Notes under the pieces: model-generated | What the model saw: the letters and a program-made list of their open reading frames with translations, nothing else | What the model was told of the DNA's origin: nothing | The model's database searches: none | Source: Providencia heimbachae ATCC 35613 | GTDB taxonomy: Bacteria > Pseudomonadota > Gammaproteobacteria > Enterobacterales > Enterobacteriaceae | Direction of reading: 5' to 3' | Length of the DNA: 64,000 nucleotides | NCBI RefSeq assembly: GCF_001655055.1 | Contig: NZ_LXEW01000040.1 | Coordinates: forward strand, 122,483-186,482 | Made by a program: the position numbers and the translations under genes | Part shown: one piece after another, positions 39,290-48,357 of the stretch | How positions within the stretch are numbered: the first letter of the stretch is position 1 | How the letters are laid out: each line of letters starts with the position of its first letter

Positions 39290-41917
39290 ATGAGTAAAAG
39301 CACCGCTGAGATCCGCCAAGCGTTTCTCGACTTTTTCCATACGAAAGGTCATCAGGTGGTCGCCAGCAGTTCGCTAGTGCCCAATAATGACCCTACTTTA
39401 TTGTTCACAAACGCAGGGATGAACCAGTTCAAAGATGTATTTCTTGGTCTGGATAAGAGAGCATATTCCCGAGCGACAACCGCACAACGTTGTGTCCGTG
39501 CCGGTGGTAAACATAACGATTTAGAAAACGTAGGCTACACAGCCCGCCACCACACCTTCTTTGAAATGCTAGGCAATTTTAGCTTTGGTGATTATTTTAA
39601 GCATGATGCGATCCGCTTTGCTTGGGAATTACTGACGAGCAACGAGTGGTTCAACCTACCAAAAGAAAGATTGTGGGTTACCGTATATGCTACTGATGAT
39701 GAAGCTTATGACATTTGGAACAAAGAGATTGGTGTTCCAGCAGAGCGTATTATTCGTATTGGTGACAACAAAGGTGCGCCTTATGCCTCTGATAACTTTT
39801 GGCAAATGGGTGATACTGGACCATGTGGCCCATGTACAGAAATATTTTATGATCATGGCGATCACATTTGGGGAGGACCTCCGGGTAGCCCTGAAGAAGA
39901 TGGTGATCGTTATATTGAGATCTGGAACCTTGTCTTCATGCAATTTAACCGTCAATCAGACGGTACGATGGAGCCACTGCCTAAGCCTTCTGTAGATACA
40001 GGTATGGGGCTTGAGCGTATCTCTGCTGTATTGCAACACGTTAATTCTAACTACGATATTGATATCTTCCGTGAATTAATTTCAGCGGCTGCGGCGGCAA
40101 CAGGTGCAAGCGATTTATCCAATAAATCACTTCGCGTTATTGCCGATCATATTCGCTCTTGCGCATTCTTGGTGAGTGATGGCGTTATTCCGTCGAATGA
40201 AGGTCGTGGCTATGTGCTTCGTCGTATCATTCGCCGTGCGGTTCGTCACGGTTATATGCTGGGCGCAAAAGAAACCTTTTTCTATAAGTTGGTTGCACCA
40301 CTGATCAACGTAATGGGATCAGCTGCCGATGAGCTTCAACGTCAACAAGCAATGGTAGAAAAAGTTCTTAAAACGGAAGAAGAGCAATTTGCCCGTACTT
40401 TAGAGCGCGGTCTTCAGTTATTAGATGAAGAATTAGCATCCCTAAAAGGGGATACGCTTGAAGGTGAAGCCGCATTCCGCCTATACGATACCTACGGCTT
40501 CCCAATTGATTTAACGGCTGACGTTTGTCGTGAGCGCAATATCAAAGTGGATGAAGAAGGTTTCGAACGTGCGATGGAAGATCAGCGCCGTCGAGCGAGA
40601 GAATCAAGTGGCTTTGGTGCTGACTATAACTCATTGATCAAAGTTGAAAAAAGTAGTGAATTTTCTGGCTATCAATACGATGAACAACAGGCCACTATCA
40701 CTGCGCTGTACAAAGATGGTCAGCCAGTTGATGCATTAAATGCAGGGGATGAAGGTTTAGTCGTTCTTGATAAAACCGCATTTTATGCAGAATCAGGTGG
40801 GCAGGTTGGTGACACTGGAACCTTGCACAATGAAAGCGCTAATTTTATTGTAACTGATACTCAAAAATATGGTCAGGCGATTGGGCATATTGGTAAGGTT
40901 GAATCCGGCTCATTGGTTATAAACCACCGTATTAATGCTAAAATTAATACTGAAAGACGTAATGCAATTCGTTTAAATCACTCTGCAACACATTTACTGC
41001 ATGCTGCACTGCGTCAAGTTTTAGGCGAACATGTTTCTCAAAAAGGTTCTTTAGTTAACGATAAATATCTACGCTTCGATTTTTCTCACTTTGAAGCAAT
41101 GACAGCTGATGAATTACGCCAAGTGGAAGATATTGTTAATGCTCAAATTCGTAAAAATTCAGAAATTGAAACTGAATTGATGGATTTAGAGGGCGCTAAA
41201 GCGAAAGGTGCTATGGCATTATTTGGTGAAAAATACGATGAACGCGTGCGGGTTCTTAGCATGGGCGATTTTTCTATTGAATTATGTGGTGGTACTCACG
41301 CAAGCCGCACGGGTGACATTGGTCTATTTCGTATCTTAAGTGAATCAGGTACAGCTGCTGGCGTTCGTCGTATAGAAGCAACAACAGGTGCAATGGCGAT
41401 TGAAAATGTACATTGCCAGTCAGAACAACTTTCAGCAATTGCTCACTTATTAAAAGGTGATGTTAATAATCTAGTAGAGAAAGTTAAGTCTGCATTAGAT
41501 AAGTCTCGTCAATTAGAAAAAGAGATTTTGCAACTAAAAGACCAACAAGCCTCTCAAGAAAGTGCTTCACTAAGCAGTAAAGCAAAAGAGATCAAAGGCG
41601 TTAAATTATTGGTAAGCGAATTGCGTGATACTGAACCTAAACTATTGAGAACAATGGTTGATGACCTCAAAAATCAGTTGAAATCAGCGATTATCGTGCT
41701 TTCAACAACAAGTGGTGATAAAGTCAGTGTGATCGTTGGTGTGACTAATGATTTGACTGCTAAAGTTAAAGCCGGTGATTTGATATCATATGTTGCACAG
41801 CAGGTAGGTGGTAAAGGTGGTGGACGCCCAGATATGGCTCAAGCCGGGGGGACGGACGTGAGTGCGTTACCTGCAGCGATGAGCAGCGTTGAAGAGTGGG
41901 TGACTTCACGTCTATAA
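39290..41917 (+). CDS. alaS: Alanine-tRNA ligase
   Basis: Class II synthetase that charges tRNA-Ala and edits mischarged Ser/Gly. It has 875 residues: catalytic domain (about 1-240; [20 protein letters not shown] near 30), tRNA-recognition domain, editing domain with HSATHLLH near 567 and [13 protein letters not shown] near 665, and C-Ala domain with [15 protein letters not shown] near 845. GGGAT precedes the ATG. recX, which sits between recA and alaS in E. coli, is absent here. Confidence 0.98.
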   Translation: MSKSTAEIRQAFLDFFHTKGHQVVASSSLVPNNDPTLLFTNAGMNQFKDVFLGLDKRAYSRATTAQRCVRAGGKHNDLENVGYTARHHTFFEMLGNFSFGDYFKHDAIRFAWELLTSNEWFNLPKERLWVTVYATDDEAYDIWNKEIGVPAERIIRIGDNKGAPYASDNFWQMGDTGPCGPCTEIFYDHGDHIWGGPPGSPEEDGDRYIEIWNLVFMQFNRQSDGTMEPLPKPSVDTGMGLERISAVLQHVNSNYDIDIFRELISAAAAATGASDLSNKSLRVIADHIRSCAFLVSDGVIPSNEGRGYVLRRIIRRAVRHGYMLGAKETFFYKLVAPLINVMGSAADELQRQQAMVEKVLKTEEEQFARTLERGLQLLDEELASLKGDTLEGEAAFRLYDTYGFPIDLTADVCRERNIKVDEEGFERAMEDQRRRARESSGFGADYNSLIKVEKSSEFSGYQYDEQQATITALYKDGQPVDALNAGDEGLVVLDKTAFYAESGGQVGDTGTLHNESANFIVTDTQKYGQAIGHIGKVESGSLVINHRINAKINTERRNAIRLNHSATHLLHAALRQVLGEHVSQKGSLVNDKYLRFDFSHFEAMTADELRQVEDIVNAQIRKNSEIETELMDLEGAKAKGAMALFGEKYDERVRVLSMGDFSIELCGGTHASRTGDIGLFRILSESGTAAGVRRIEATTGAMAIENVHCQSEQLSAIAHLLKGDVNNLVEKVKSALDKSRQLEKEILQLKDQQASQESASLSSKAKEIKGVKLLVSELRDTEPKLLRTMVDDLKNQLKSAIIVLSTTSGDKVSVIVGVTNDLTAKVKAGDLISYVAQQVGGKGGGRPDMAQAGGTDVSALPAAMSSVEEWVTSRL

Positions 41918-41928
41918 AAGCTTATCTA

Positions 41929-41960
41929 AGTTGCCTCATCATTTTATGAGGCAACTTTAA
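41929..41960 (+). terminator. Terminator after alaS
   Basis: AGTTGCCTCAT, short loop, ATGAGGCAACTTT. The stem is strong; the T tract is short. Confidence 0.7.
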
Positions 41961-42146
41961 TCTGTTGCAGCATTGTTAAAGTGTTGCGGGTAGTGTTATA
42001 TTTTGCTTGTAAATAATTAGAATGCTTGCCTTGATGGCATCAATTCTTTAGGTGAATGTCATTGCTTTACGTTTTCACGGTGTGTGATGGACAATAGCGG
42101 GGGATACCTAGAGACCCGACTCTTTTAATATTTCAAGGAGCAAAGA

Positions 42147-42332
42147 ATGCTTATTCTGACTCGTCGAGTTGGTGAAACACTCATGATAGGCGATGAGGTA
42201 ACAGTTACTGTATTGGGCGTTAAAGGCAACCAAGTTCGCATTGGTGTTAATGCCCCAAAAGAGGTTTCTGTTCACCGTGAAGAAATTTATCAACGGATCC
42301 AGGCTGAAAAGACTCAATCAGATAATCAATAA
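42147..42332 (+). CDS. csrA: Carbon storage regulator CsrA
   Basis: RNA-binding dimer that controls translation and stability of many mRNAs for glycogen, motility and biofilm. It has 61 residues, beginning [20 protein letters not shown] and containing the conserved [25 protein letters not shown] precedes the ATG. Placement between alaS and the serV/arg tRNA cluster is the same as in E. coli. Confidence 0.98.
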   Translation: MLILTRRVGETLMIGDEVTVTVLGVKGNQVRIGVNAPKEVSVHREEIYQRIQAEKTQSDNQ

Positions 42333-42340
42333 TAATGAAT

Positions 42341-42382
42341 AAGCGTCCAGTTATTGACCGCACAGCAAGAATGGACGCTTGT
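42341..42382 (+). terminator. Probable terminator after csrA
   Basis: AAGCGTCCA and TGGACGCTT form a stem around a 19-base loop, followed by GTCTTGTACTTTTT. The loop is long and the T run offset, so only moderately convincing. Confidence 0.5.
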
Positions 42383-42526
42383 CTTGTACTTTTTATACCA
42401 TCTAATTAGTTCGTTTTTTATTCATTTAACTCGTTAGTAAATCATTTTACACAATACCATCTATTTTATTTTCTTCGCATTTAATTGCCATTGGTTGATA
42501 TTTGTCCATGATAGTGACAAAAATGT

Positions 42527-42553
42527 AAAATAATGAACCCGATTCATTATTTT
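42527..42553. repeat. AT-rich hairpin before the tRNA cluster
   Basis: AAAATAATGAA, loop CCCGA, TTCATTATTTT: a perfect 11 bp stem in the csrA-tRNA gap. It may terminate transcription from csrA; there is no other function visible. Confidence 0.5.
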
Positions 42554-42684
42554 TGATACTCTGTTTTTATTCATAAAGTCATGCAAATAACGGCTGATAA
42601 AACTATTTTTCGGTGGTAAACTAAGCATCTTGCTTGTGAAATGTGCAAACAGACTGCGGAATGCAAAAAGTTTGGAAAAATTGT

Positions 42685-42712
42685 TTGACTTCTAAGTCTA
42701 GGAACGTAATAT
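42685..42712 (+). promoter_or_regulatory. Promoter of the tRNA cluster
   Basis: TTGACT, 16 bp, TAATAT, then a G/C-rich discriminator (GTGCGCC), typical of stable-RNA promoters under stringent control. It starts 84 bp before the tRNA-Ser gene. Confidence 0.8.
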
Positions 42713-42768
42713 GTGCGCCACACAGAGACGAGATGTTTGAAAAAACAAATCATGTGTAACTAAAATAT

Positions 42769-42861
42769 GGTGAGGTGGCCGAGAGGCTGAAGGCGCTCCC
42801 CTGCTAAGGGAGTATGCGGTCAAAAGCTGCATCGAGGGTTCGAATCCCTCCCTCACCGCCA
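42769..42861 (+). tRNA. serV: tRNA-Ser (GCU)
   Basis: A 93 nt type II tRNA with acceptor stem GGTGAGG/CCTCACC, long variable arm, anticodon GCT at 42803-42805 and encoded CCA. Sequence and place (after csrA, before tRNA-Arg) correspond to E. coli serV. It reads AGC and AGU codons. Confidence 0.97.
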
Positions 42862-42872
42862 TTTTAGATTGT

Positions 42873-42949
42873 GCATCCGTAGCTCAGCTGGATAGAGTAC
42901 TCGGCTACGAACCGAGCGGTCGGAGGTTCGAATCCTCCCGGTTGCACCA
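42873..42949 (+). tRNA. tRNA-Arg (ACG), copy 1, acceptor mismatch
   Basis: A 77 nt tRNA with anticodon ACG at 42907-42909 and encoded CCA; the ACG first base would be edited to inosine by TadA to read CGU, CGC and CGA. The 5' acceptor strand is GCATCCG but the 3' strand is CGGTTGC, giving T4 opposite T69 (U:U) instead of U:A. All other stems pair normally. Lies 11 nt after tRNA-Ser. Confidence 0.93.
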
Positions 42950-43062
42950 TATTCAACCCTATGAGTGAATCTGATGGGGTTTTATTTTGGTTTTAAAATG
43001 CCAAAATACAGCAAGAATTAAAAAGTGCGTTTTTGATAAAGAAATTTGTTGTTGCATAACAT

Positions 43063-43139
43063 GCATCCGTAGCTCAGCTGGATAGAGTACTCGGCTACGA
43101 ACCGAGCGGTCGGAGGTTCGAATCCTCCCGGATGCACCA
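43063..43139 (+). tRNA. tRNA-Arg (ACG), copy 2
   Basis: A 77 nt tRNA identical to copy 1 except at position 69: the 3' acceptor strand is CGGATGC, so the stem pairs fully. Anticodon ACG at 43097-43099, CCA encoded. This is the canonical form known from E. coli argV/Y/Z/Q. Confidence 0.97.
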
Positions 43140-43234
43140 TTTCTTAACTAATTTTATTAGTGAATCTTAAAACTACTTTATATCTAGTTTCTTGCTGCTG
43201 AGAGTCGATTGATTATCGACAGAAAATAAATTTT

Positions 43235-43311
43235 GCATCCGTAGCTCAGCTGGATAGAGTACTCGGCTACGAACCGAGCGGTCGGAGGTTCGAATCCTCC
43301 CGGTTGCACCA
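43235..43311 (+). tRNA. tRNA-Arg (ACG), copy 3, acceptor mismatch
   Basis: A 77 nt tRNA with anticodon ACG at 43269-43271 and encoded CCA. Like copy 1 it has CGGTTGC at the 3' acceptor strand and so a U4:U69 mismatch. It ends the cluster and is followed by a strong terminator. Confidence 0.93.
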
Positions 43312-43315
43312 TCAT

Positions 43316-43350
43316 TAAAAAGCTCCTCTTTAAAGAGGAGCTTTTTTTTG
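43316..43350 (+). terminator. Terminator of the tRNA cluster
   Basis: AAAAAGCTCCTCTTT and AAAGAGGAGCTTTTTTTT form a long stem with almost no loop and a run of T. Confidence 0.9.
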
Positions 43351-43495
43351 CCTAAAATTTATCGTGTCATTTTTACTTACACTTCACAAAATCATCCATT
43401 AATAAACCACACATCTAGACAGCGACAATTTTTGTGATTTAAGCTAAAGTAAACACCTTAATAATATAAAACTAAATCACAGGCGGGAGGTCGAT

Positions 43496-45055
43496 TTGAT
43501 CCCGGACGTATCTAAAGCGCTCTCATGGTTAGAGGCGCACCCAGAAACCCTCAATGGCATCCAACGTGGCATTGAGCGTGAAACATTGCGTGTAACACCA
43601 ACAGGCTCTATTACAGAGACATTACACCCTGAAGAACTGGGGAAAGCATTAACACATAAATGGATCACGACAGATTTTGCAGAGTCTTTACTTGAATTTA
43701 TTACACCTGTAGATAAAAGTATCAGCCATAATTTGGCTTTTCTCAGGGATTTGCACCGTTATACGGCTCGCCATCTTCATAATGAAAGAATGTGGCCGTT
43801 GAGCATGCCTTGTTTTATTGAAAGTGAAGATAAAATTACACTGGCTCAATATGGTTCTTCTAACGTAGGGCGCTTTAAAACGCTTTACCGTGAAGGGCTT
43901 AAAAATCGTTATGGCGCATTGATGCAGACGATAGCGGGTGTTCATTACAATTTCTCATTGCCAATTGAATTTTGGCAGGCTTGGGCTGGCGTCAAAGATG
44001 CCGAAAGCGGGAAAGAGCAAATTTCAGATGGTTATCTCCGCTTAATTCGAAATTATTACCGCTTTGGTTGGGTTATCCCTTATTTATTTGGTGCATCACC
44101 GGCTATTTGTGGCTCTTTTCTTAAAGATAGAGATACCACATTAACTTTTGACAAAACCGAATGCGGCACTTATTACTTGCCATTTGCGACCTCTCTACGA
44201 ATGAGTGATCTTGGTTATACAAACAAGTCACAAAGTGATCTCAACATCACGTTTAATCATTTAGATGAGTATGTGGAAAATCTGAAAAAAGCCATTCACA
44301 AGCCTTCTGCTGAATTTGAAAAGCTGGGTGTAAAGAAAGAGGGCAAATATGTCCAACTGAACACCAATGTGCTACAGATTGAAAATGAATTATATGCACC
44401 TATCAGGCCTAAACGTGTACCAAAAGGCACTGAATCGCCTTCTGATGCGCTTTTACGTGGCGGTATTGAATATATCGAGGTTCGTTCTCTCGACATCAAT
44501 CCGTTTAGCGCAATTGGCGTGAATGAAACACAATCACGTTTTGTTGATCTATTCTTAATTTGGTGTGTCCTTGCTGATGCACCTGAAATGAATGCTCAAG
44601 AACTCGATTGTTGCCGTCAGAACTGGAACCGTGTGATCCTCGAAGGTCGAAAACCGGGCCAAGTGATCGGCTTTGGTTGTGGAAGTGAAGTCAAGCCATT
44701 AGTTGAGGTTGGGCAACAGCTATTTAAAGATTTAATCCGTGTTGCTGAAGTCCTCGATCCTTGTTGTGATGCTAAATATCAAGATGTTTGCCATGAATTT
44801 GTGGCGATGTTCGAAGATCCAACGCTAACCTATTCAGCACTCGTCATGGACGAAATGTTGGAAAAAGGTATTGGTGGCTATGGTCTAGAGTTAGCTGAAA
44901 AGTATTATGAGCAACTGATCAATGAGCCATATGAAGTGATCACGGAAGAACAGTTTGAACAAGCTCGATTAGCTTCCATTGAAAAGCAAGCAAGAATGGA
45001 AGAGAGTGAAACGGAAAGTTTTGAGGATTATTTACAGATACACGCAGGACGCTAA
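43496..45055 (+). CDS. gshA: Glutamate-cysteine ligase
   Basis: Catalyses the first, rate-limiting step of glutathione synthesis, joining cysteine to the gamma-carboxyl of glutamate with ATP. It has 519 residues (E. coli 518). [14 protein letters not shown] near residue 25, [10 protein letters not shown] near 147 and the Arg/Asp-rich [12 protein letters not shown] near 327 are proteobacterial GshA motifs. The start is TTG at 43496 (TTG ATC CCG GAC), preceded by GGGAGG; E. coli gshA also uses TTG. Its stop codon touches the end of the antisense-strand micA terminator. Confidence 0.97.
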   Translation: MIPDVSKALSWLEAHPETLNGIQRGIERETLRVTPTGSITETLHPEELGKALTHKWITTDFAESLLEFITPVDKSISHNLAFLRDLHRYTARHLHNERMWPLSMPCFIESEDKITLAQYGSSNVGRFKTLYREGLKNRYGALMQTIAGVHYNFSLPIEFWQAWAGVKDAESGKEQISDGYLRLIRNYYRFGWVIPYLFGASPAICGSFLKDRDTTLTFDKTECGTYYLPFATSLRMSDLGYTNKSQSDLNITFNHLDEYVENLKKAIHKPSAEFEKLGVKKEGKYVQLNTNVLQIENELYAPIRPKRVPKGTESPSDALLRGGIEYIEVRSLDINPFSAIGVNETQSRFVDLFLIWCVLADAPEMNAQELDCCRQNWNRVILEGRKPGQVIGFGCGSEVKPLVEVGQQLFKDLIRVAEVLDPCCDAKYQDVCHEFVAMFEDPTLTYSALVMDEMLEKGIGGYGLELAEKYYEQLINEPYEVITEEQFEQARLASIEKQARMEESETESFEDYLQIHAGR

Positions 45056-45133
45056 AAGAAAATGGCCACACTAAGTGGCCAAACAAAAAATATCTTAGAG
45101 AATTAGGGATGATAACAAAATTGCGCGTCTTTC
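45056..45133 (-). ncRNA. micA: MicA small RNA
   Basis: On the minus strand the RNA begins GAAAGACGCGCAATTTTGTT then ATCATCCC, matching the 5' region of E. coli MicA (GAAAGACGCGCAUUUGUUAU then CAUCAUCCC), which base-pairs with the ompA ribosome binding region with Hfq. It ends in the hairpin TGGCCAC-TTAGT-GTGGCCA plus ATTTTCTTTT (45056-45081). Length is about 78 nt against 72 in E. coli. Location between gshA and luxS on the opposite strand is the same. The middle loop differs, as is usual between genera. Confidence 0.9.
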
Positions 45134-45139
45134 AATAAA

Positions 45140-45168
45140 TCAGACTCTGCATTTTCAAAATGGTTTCA
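45140..45168 (-). promoter_or_regulatory. Candidate sigma-E promoter of micA
   Basis: On the minus strand TGAAACC is followed after 17 bp by TCTGA, six bases before the MicA 5' end. This resembles the sigma-E pattern GGAACTT...TCTGA expected for micA; the -35 match is imperfect. Confidence 0.6.
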
Positions 45169-45211
45169 TTTATTTTTTAAATAAATTTTCATTTTCTTAG
45201 GAGGTCATGAA

Positions 45212-45727
45212 ATGCCGTTATTAGACAGTTTTACTGTAGATCATACGCGTATGGCTGCACCTGCTGTTCGCGTGGCGAAAACAATGAAAACGCCAAGTGG
45301 AGATACCATTACGGTTTTTGATTTGCGCTTTACTGTGCCAAATCAAGAAGCGATGACAGAAAAAGGAACTCACACATTAGAGCATCTGTTCGCAGGCTTT
45401 ATGCGTGACCATCTTAATGGCAATGGTGTCGAAATTATTGATATCTCTCCGATGGGATGCCGTACTGGTTTCTATATGAGCCTGATCGGTGAGCCTGATG
45501 AGCAACGTGTTGCCAAGGCTTGGAAAGCGGCGATGGAGGATGTTTTGACAGTTAAAGATCAAAACCAAATTCCTGAGCTTAATGTTTATCAATGTGGTAC
45601 TTATGCGATGCATTCACTCGCAGAAGCACAACAGATTGCACGTAATGTGATTCAATCAGACATTGGTATCAATAAAAATGATGAACTTGCGCTTCCGGAA
45701 GAAAAATTAGCGCAGTTGCATATCTAG
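45212..45727 (+). CDS. luxS: S-ribosylhomocysteine lyase
   Basis: Metal-dependent lyase that converts S-ribosylhomocysteine to homocysteine and the AI-2 precursor DPD, in the activated methyl cycle. It has 171 residues; the metal motif [10 protein letters not shown] (residues 54-63) and a C-terminal Cys in [10 protein letters not shown] near 128 are intact. AGGAGGT precedes the ATG. micA fires from the intergenic region in the opposite direction. Confidence 0.98.
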   Translation: MPLLDSFTVDHTRMAAPAVRVAKTMKTPSGDTITVFDLRFTVPNQEAMTEKGTHTLEHLFAGFMRDHLNGNGVEIIDISPMGCRTGFYMSLIGEPDEQRVAKAWKAAMEDVLTVKDQNQIPELNVYQCGTYAMHSLAEAQQIARNVIQSDIGINKNDELALPEEKLAQLHI

Positions 45728-45770
45728 TTATCAACATGATAATTAAATAGCAAAATCATGATAGAAAGAA

Positions 45771-45812
45771 AAATAAAAGCCTTAAGTTATTTTTTAAGGC
45801 TTTTATTTTTTA
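45771..45812. terminator. Bidirectional terminator luxS / CorC-like gene
   Basis: AAATAAAAGCCTTAA and TTAAGGCTTTTATTT form a 15 bp stem around a 7-8 base loop with A and T tracts, between convergent genes. Confidence 0.88.
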
Positions 45813-45821
45813 TCGTGAAAA

Positions 45822-47108
45822 TTAAAGATTGGGAATTTGCGAGCTGAACGCTAATGGCATTATTCTGACTTGTTTGACAATATTATCATTCATTAATAAA
45901 ACCTCGATAACATAGCGTCCCACTACAATTTCTTCTCCGACTTGCGGAATATCACCAATAACCTCTAAAACCATCCCATTAACGGTTCTAGGACCATCAA
46001 TAGGCAAGTTCCAGTCAAAGGCCTTATTAAGGTCTCGAATGCTCGCAGAGCCATCGACAAGCACACTACCATCACTTTGTGGTAAAACCTCTTCAGATAA
46101 TGATGGGGACATCGAGGTTGTAAAGTCACCCACGATTTCTTCAAGGATATCTTCAACAGTAATTAATCCTTGGATTTCACCATATTCATCAACAATGATG
46201 CCCAGTTTTTCTTTGTTATGCTGGAAATTAATTAGCTGAATATTTAATGGAGTACTATTGGGAATGAAATAAATATTATCAGCCGCTTTGATCAGATTTT
46301 GTTTGTTGAATTCACGCCTTTCCATCATCAGCCGATAAGCTTCGCGTACGCGTAAAATACCGATGGAGTCATCTAGTGAATCGCGGTATAGGACAATTCG
46401 GCCATGAGGTGAGTGAGTGAGTTGCCGAATAATCGACTTCCAATCATCATTAACATCTATACCAACGATTTCATTTCTTGGCAGCATAATGTCGCCAACA
46501 GTCACTTTATCTAAATCAAGAATAGAAATTAGCATGTCTTGGTTGCGGCGGCTGAGCTTATTTTTGGATTCATTAACAATGGTTCTTAGCTCTTCTTTAT
46601 TCACCGCATCGCTACGAACTGCCAGTGATCTAACACCACAGCAGCGCAAAAAAAACGCAGAAATTGCGTTAAATGACCAGACGATGGGCATCATGATTTT
46701 TTGTAATGGTTTTAAAATGTAACTGCTTGGAAACGCAATTTTTTCTGGGTATAGCGCAGCAATTGTTTTTGGCATAACTTCGGCAAAAATTAAAATAACA
46801 AAGGTCATAATACCGGTGGCAATTGCAACACCTGCATTACCATATAAGCGCATACCAATAATTGTTGCGAGTGCAGAAGCGACAATATTAATGAGATTAT
46901 TACCGATGAGGACGAGGCTAAGAAGTTTATCAGGGTGCCGTAACAGTTTTTCGACACGCATTGCGGAGCGATTACCTTGTTTGGCTAAGTGTTTTAAACG
47001 ATAGCGATTTAGCGTCATCATGCTTGTTTCTGAGGCAGAAAAATAAGCAGACAGAAAAATTAAAACAATCAGTATGATGATTAGCGTACTGGTGGACACT
47101 TCATCCAA
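45822..47108 (-). CDS. CNNM/CorC-type membrane protein (YfjD, CorB-like)
   Basis: Integral membrane protein of 428 residues: N-terminal CNNM (DUF21) domain with three or four helices (about 1-180; SAYFSASETSMMTLNRYRLK near residue 20), a CBS-domain pair (about 200-330; IMLPRNEIVGIDV and GLITVEDILEEIVGDF) and a C-terminal CorC_HlyC domain (about 340-420). E. coli YfjD (CorB) is linked to Mg2+/Co2+ efflux. It is adjacent to ypjD as in E. coli, downstream of it on the same strand. Confidence 0.92.
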   Translation of the reverse strand: MDEVSTSTLIIILIVLIFLSAYFSASETSMMTLNRYRLKHLAKQGNRSAMRVEKLLRHPDKLLSLVLIGNNLINIVASALATIIGMRLYGNAGVAIATGIMTFVILIFAEVMPKTIAALYPEKIAFPSSYILKPLQKIMMPIVWSFNAISAFFLRCCGVRSLAVRSDAVNKEELRTIVNESKNKLSRRNQDMLISILDLDKVTVGDIMLPRNEIVGIDVNDDWKSIIRQLTHSPHGRIVLYRDSLDDSIGILRVREAYRLMMERREFNKQNLIKAADNIYFIPNSTPLNIQLINFQHNKEKLGIIVDEYGEIQGLITVEDILEEIVGDFTTSMSPSLSEEVLPQSDGSVLVDGSASIRDLNKAFDWNLPIDGPRTVNGMVLEVIGDIPQVGEEIVVGRYVIEVLLMNDNIVKQVRIMPLAFSSQIPNL

Positions 47109-47176
47109 AACAAGCTTCCTTATTTTGTGGCGTATAAACTTGTATTATATGCGTTTATACAGAATATGGTTGAAAT

Positions 47177-47968
47177 TTAAGGCACCATAACTTGTTGAAT
47201 TAAACGGTTACCAAAAAAAGCCATTGTAAGAATAATTGAACCAGCAACGTGGAAAAGTAGAACGCGTTTGCCTCTCCAGCCACCGTGGAAATGTCCCCAA
47301 AGTAGAATGACATACACAAACCAAGCAATGACGGATAACACTGATTTATGGATATTTTCTTTATCAAAAATATTATCCATATAAATAAAACCAGTACATA
47401 AGGTAAGCGTCAATAAAATCACGCCTACTTGAGTGATGTGAAACATTTTTCGTTCGATAACCATCATGGGCGGCATATCTGAACTGAATTTGAGTGTTTT
47501 ATTTTTGAGTTGGTGGTCAATAAGTGCAACCTGGAAAGCATACAAGGCGGCGATAAGCAGTGTTGCATAGCTTAATAATGCTAAACCAATATGGATAAAT
47601 AGAGGGGTGCTTGCTTCTAAGTGAGTAATAAACTCACCAGGCATGATGGTTGAAAGCATTAAGTTAATGATAGCAAAACTATAGACTATTGGCGTTAGAT
47701 ACCAAGCCCGCCCCCAATACGACACTACAGTCATAATCACACACATTAATAAACTGACCGCTGAACCTAAATTTAATAGGGTTAAGTTTTGTCCTTCCGC
47801 TTCGCTAAAAATCAAAATTTTTAATGTAATAGCGTGGGTTATCAGCGCGATTATTGCTAATAAAAGGGCAATGCGACGGTACAGTGTCTGTTTGCGCACT
47901 TGACTTGGAACGATCAGTAGCAGGCTGACCATGTATGTACAAACTGCTATGACTGCAAATACGGGCAT
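47177..47968 (-). CDS. ypjD: Inner membrane protein YpjD (cytochrome c assembly-like)
   Basis: Eight-helix membrane protein of 263 residues of the CcmC/CcsA-like family (YpjD/CorE). It contains the conserved WGHFHGGWRGKR-type segment (LLWGHFHGGWRGKRVLLFHV near residue 222), a relative of the tryptophan-rich motif of heme-handling proteins. E. coli ypjD is adjacent to ffh and divergent from it, as here. It has been genetically linked to metal resistance; no biochemical activity is established. Confidence 0.9.
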   Translation of the reverse strand: MPVFAVIAVCTYMVSLLLIVPSQVRKQTLYRRIALLLAIIALITHAITLKILIFSEAEGQNLTLLNLGSAVSLLMCVIMTVVSYWGRAWYLTPIVYSFAIINLMLSTIMPGEFITHLEASTPLFIHIGLALLSYATLLIAALYAFQVALIDHQLKNKTLKFSSDMPPMMVIERKMFHITQVGVILLTLTLCTGFIYMDNIFDKENIHKSVLSVIAWFVYVILLWGHFHGGWRGKRVLLFHVAGSIILTMAFFGNRLIQQVMVP

Positions 47969-48357
47969 AGTATAGTGTCGATATTCATTTTTAGTGGATA
48001 GTTATTTTACAGTATAACGTGTGCGAGTGTAGGCTCCAACCATTGTTAGGGCTAATCGCTTGTTATTCGTTGCTGATAGCATTTAATTGTTCAAACCATT
48101 GAGCAATTTACCATGAAAGCTAAGCCATAAAAACCTGTAATATCAGCTATAAACAGGGGGCAGCAGAAAAGCATCAGATATGATAGAATACCACAATCAC
48201 TTTTAGCGTTGGTTTCGCTGTAATCAATTTTGCTCATTTGATTAAATGACAAGCAAATAATTATTTGTTTAATTATGGCATCAATACTTGTAATTGAGAG
48301 TATTTGCAACCAAATCAGGCTATACAACGGCCCATAAACAGAATTGAGCTAAGACAT
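47969..48357. other. ypjD-ffh intergenic region
   Basis: About 390 bp between divergent genes, holding both promoters. I see no RNA gene or repeat. The ffh frame is open back to 48304 but has no conserved protein there; a 78-codon minus-strand frame also overlaps and looks random. Confidence 0.6.

Larger units (their letters stand above)
42333..42768. other. csrA-tRNA intergenic region
   Basis: 436 bp holding the csrA terminator, the AT-rich hairpin and the tRNA promoter. A 60-codon minus-strand open frame here (42571-42753) runs through the promoter and shows no coding signs. Confidence 0.6.

Noticed and set aside
42873..43311. Regularly spaced near-identical repeats resembling a CRISPR-type array
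   Set aside because: They are three tRNA-Arg genes of 77 nt with spacers of 113 and 95 nt; all fold as tRNAs.
45063..45081. Hairpin after gshA read as a plus-strand gshA terminator
   Set aside because: On the plus strand it is followed by AAACAAAAAA, not T; the T tract is on the minus strand, where it is the MicA terminator.
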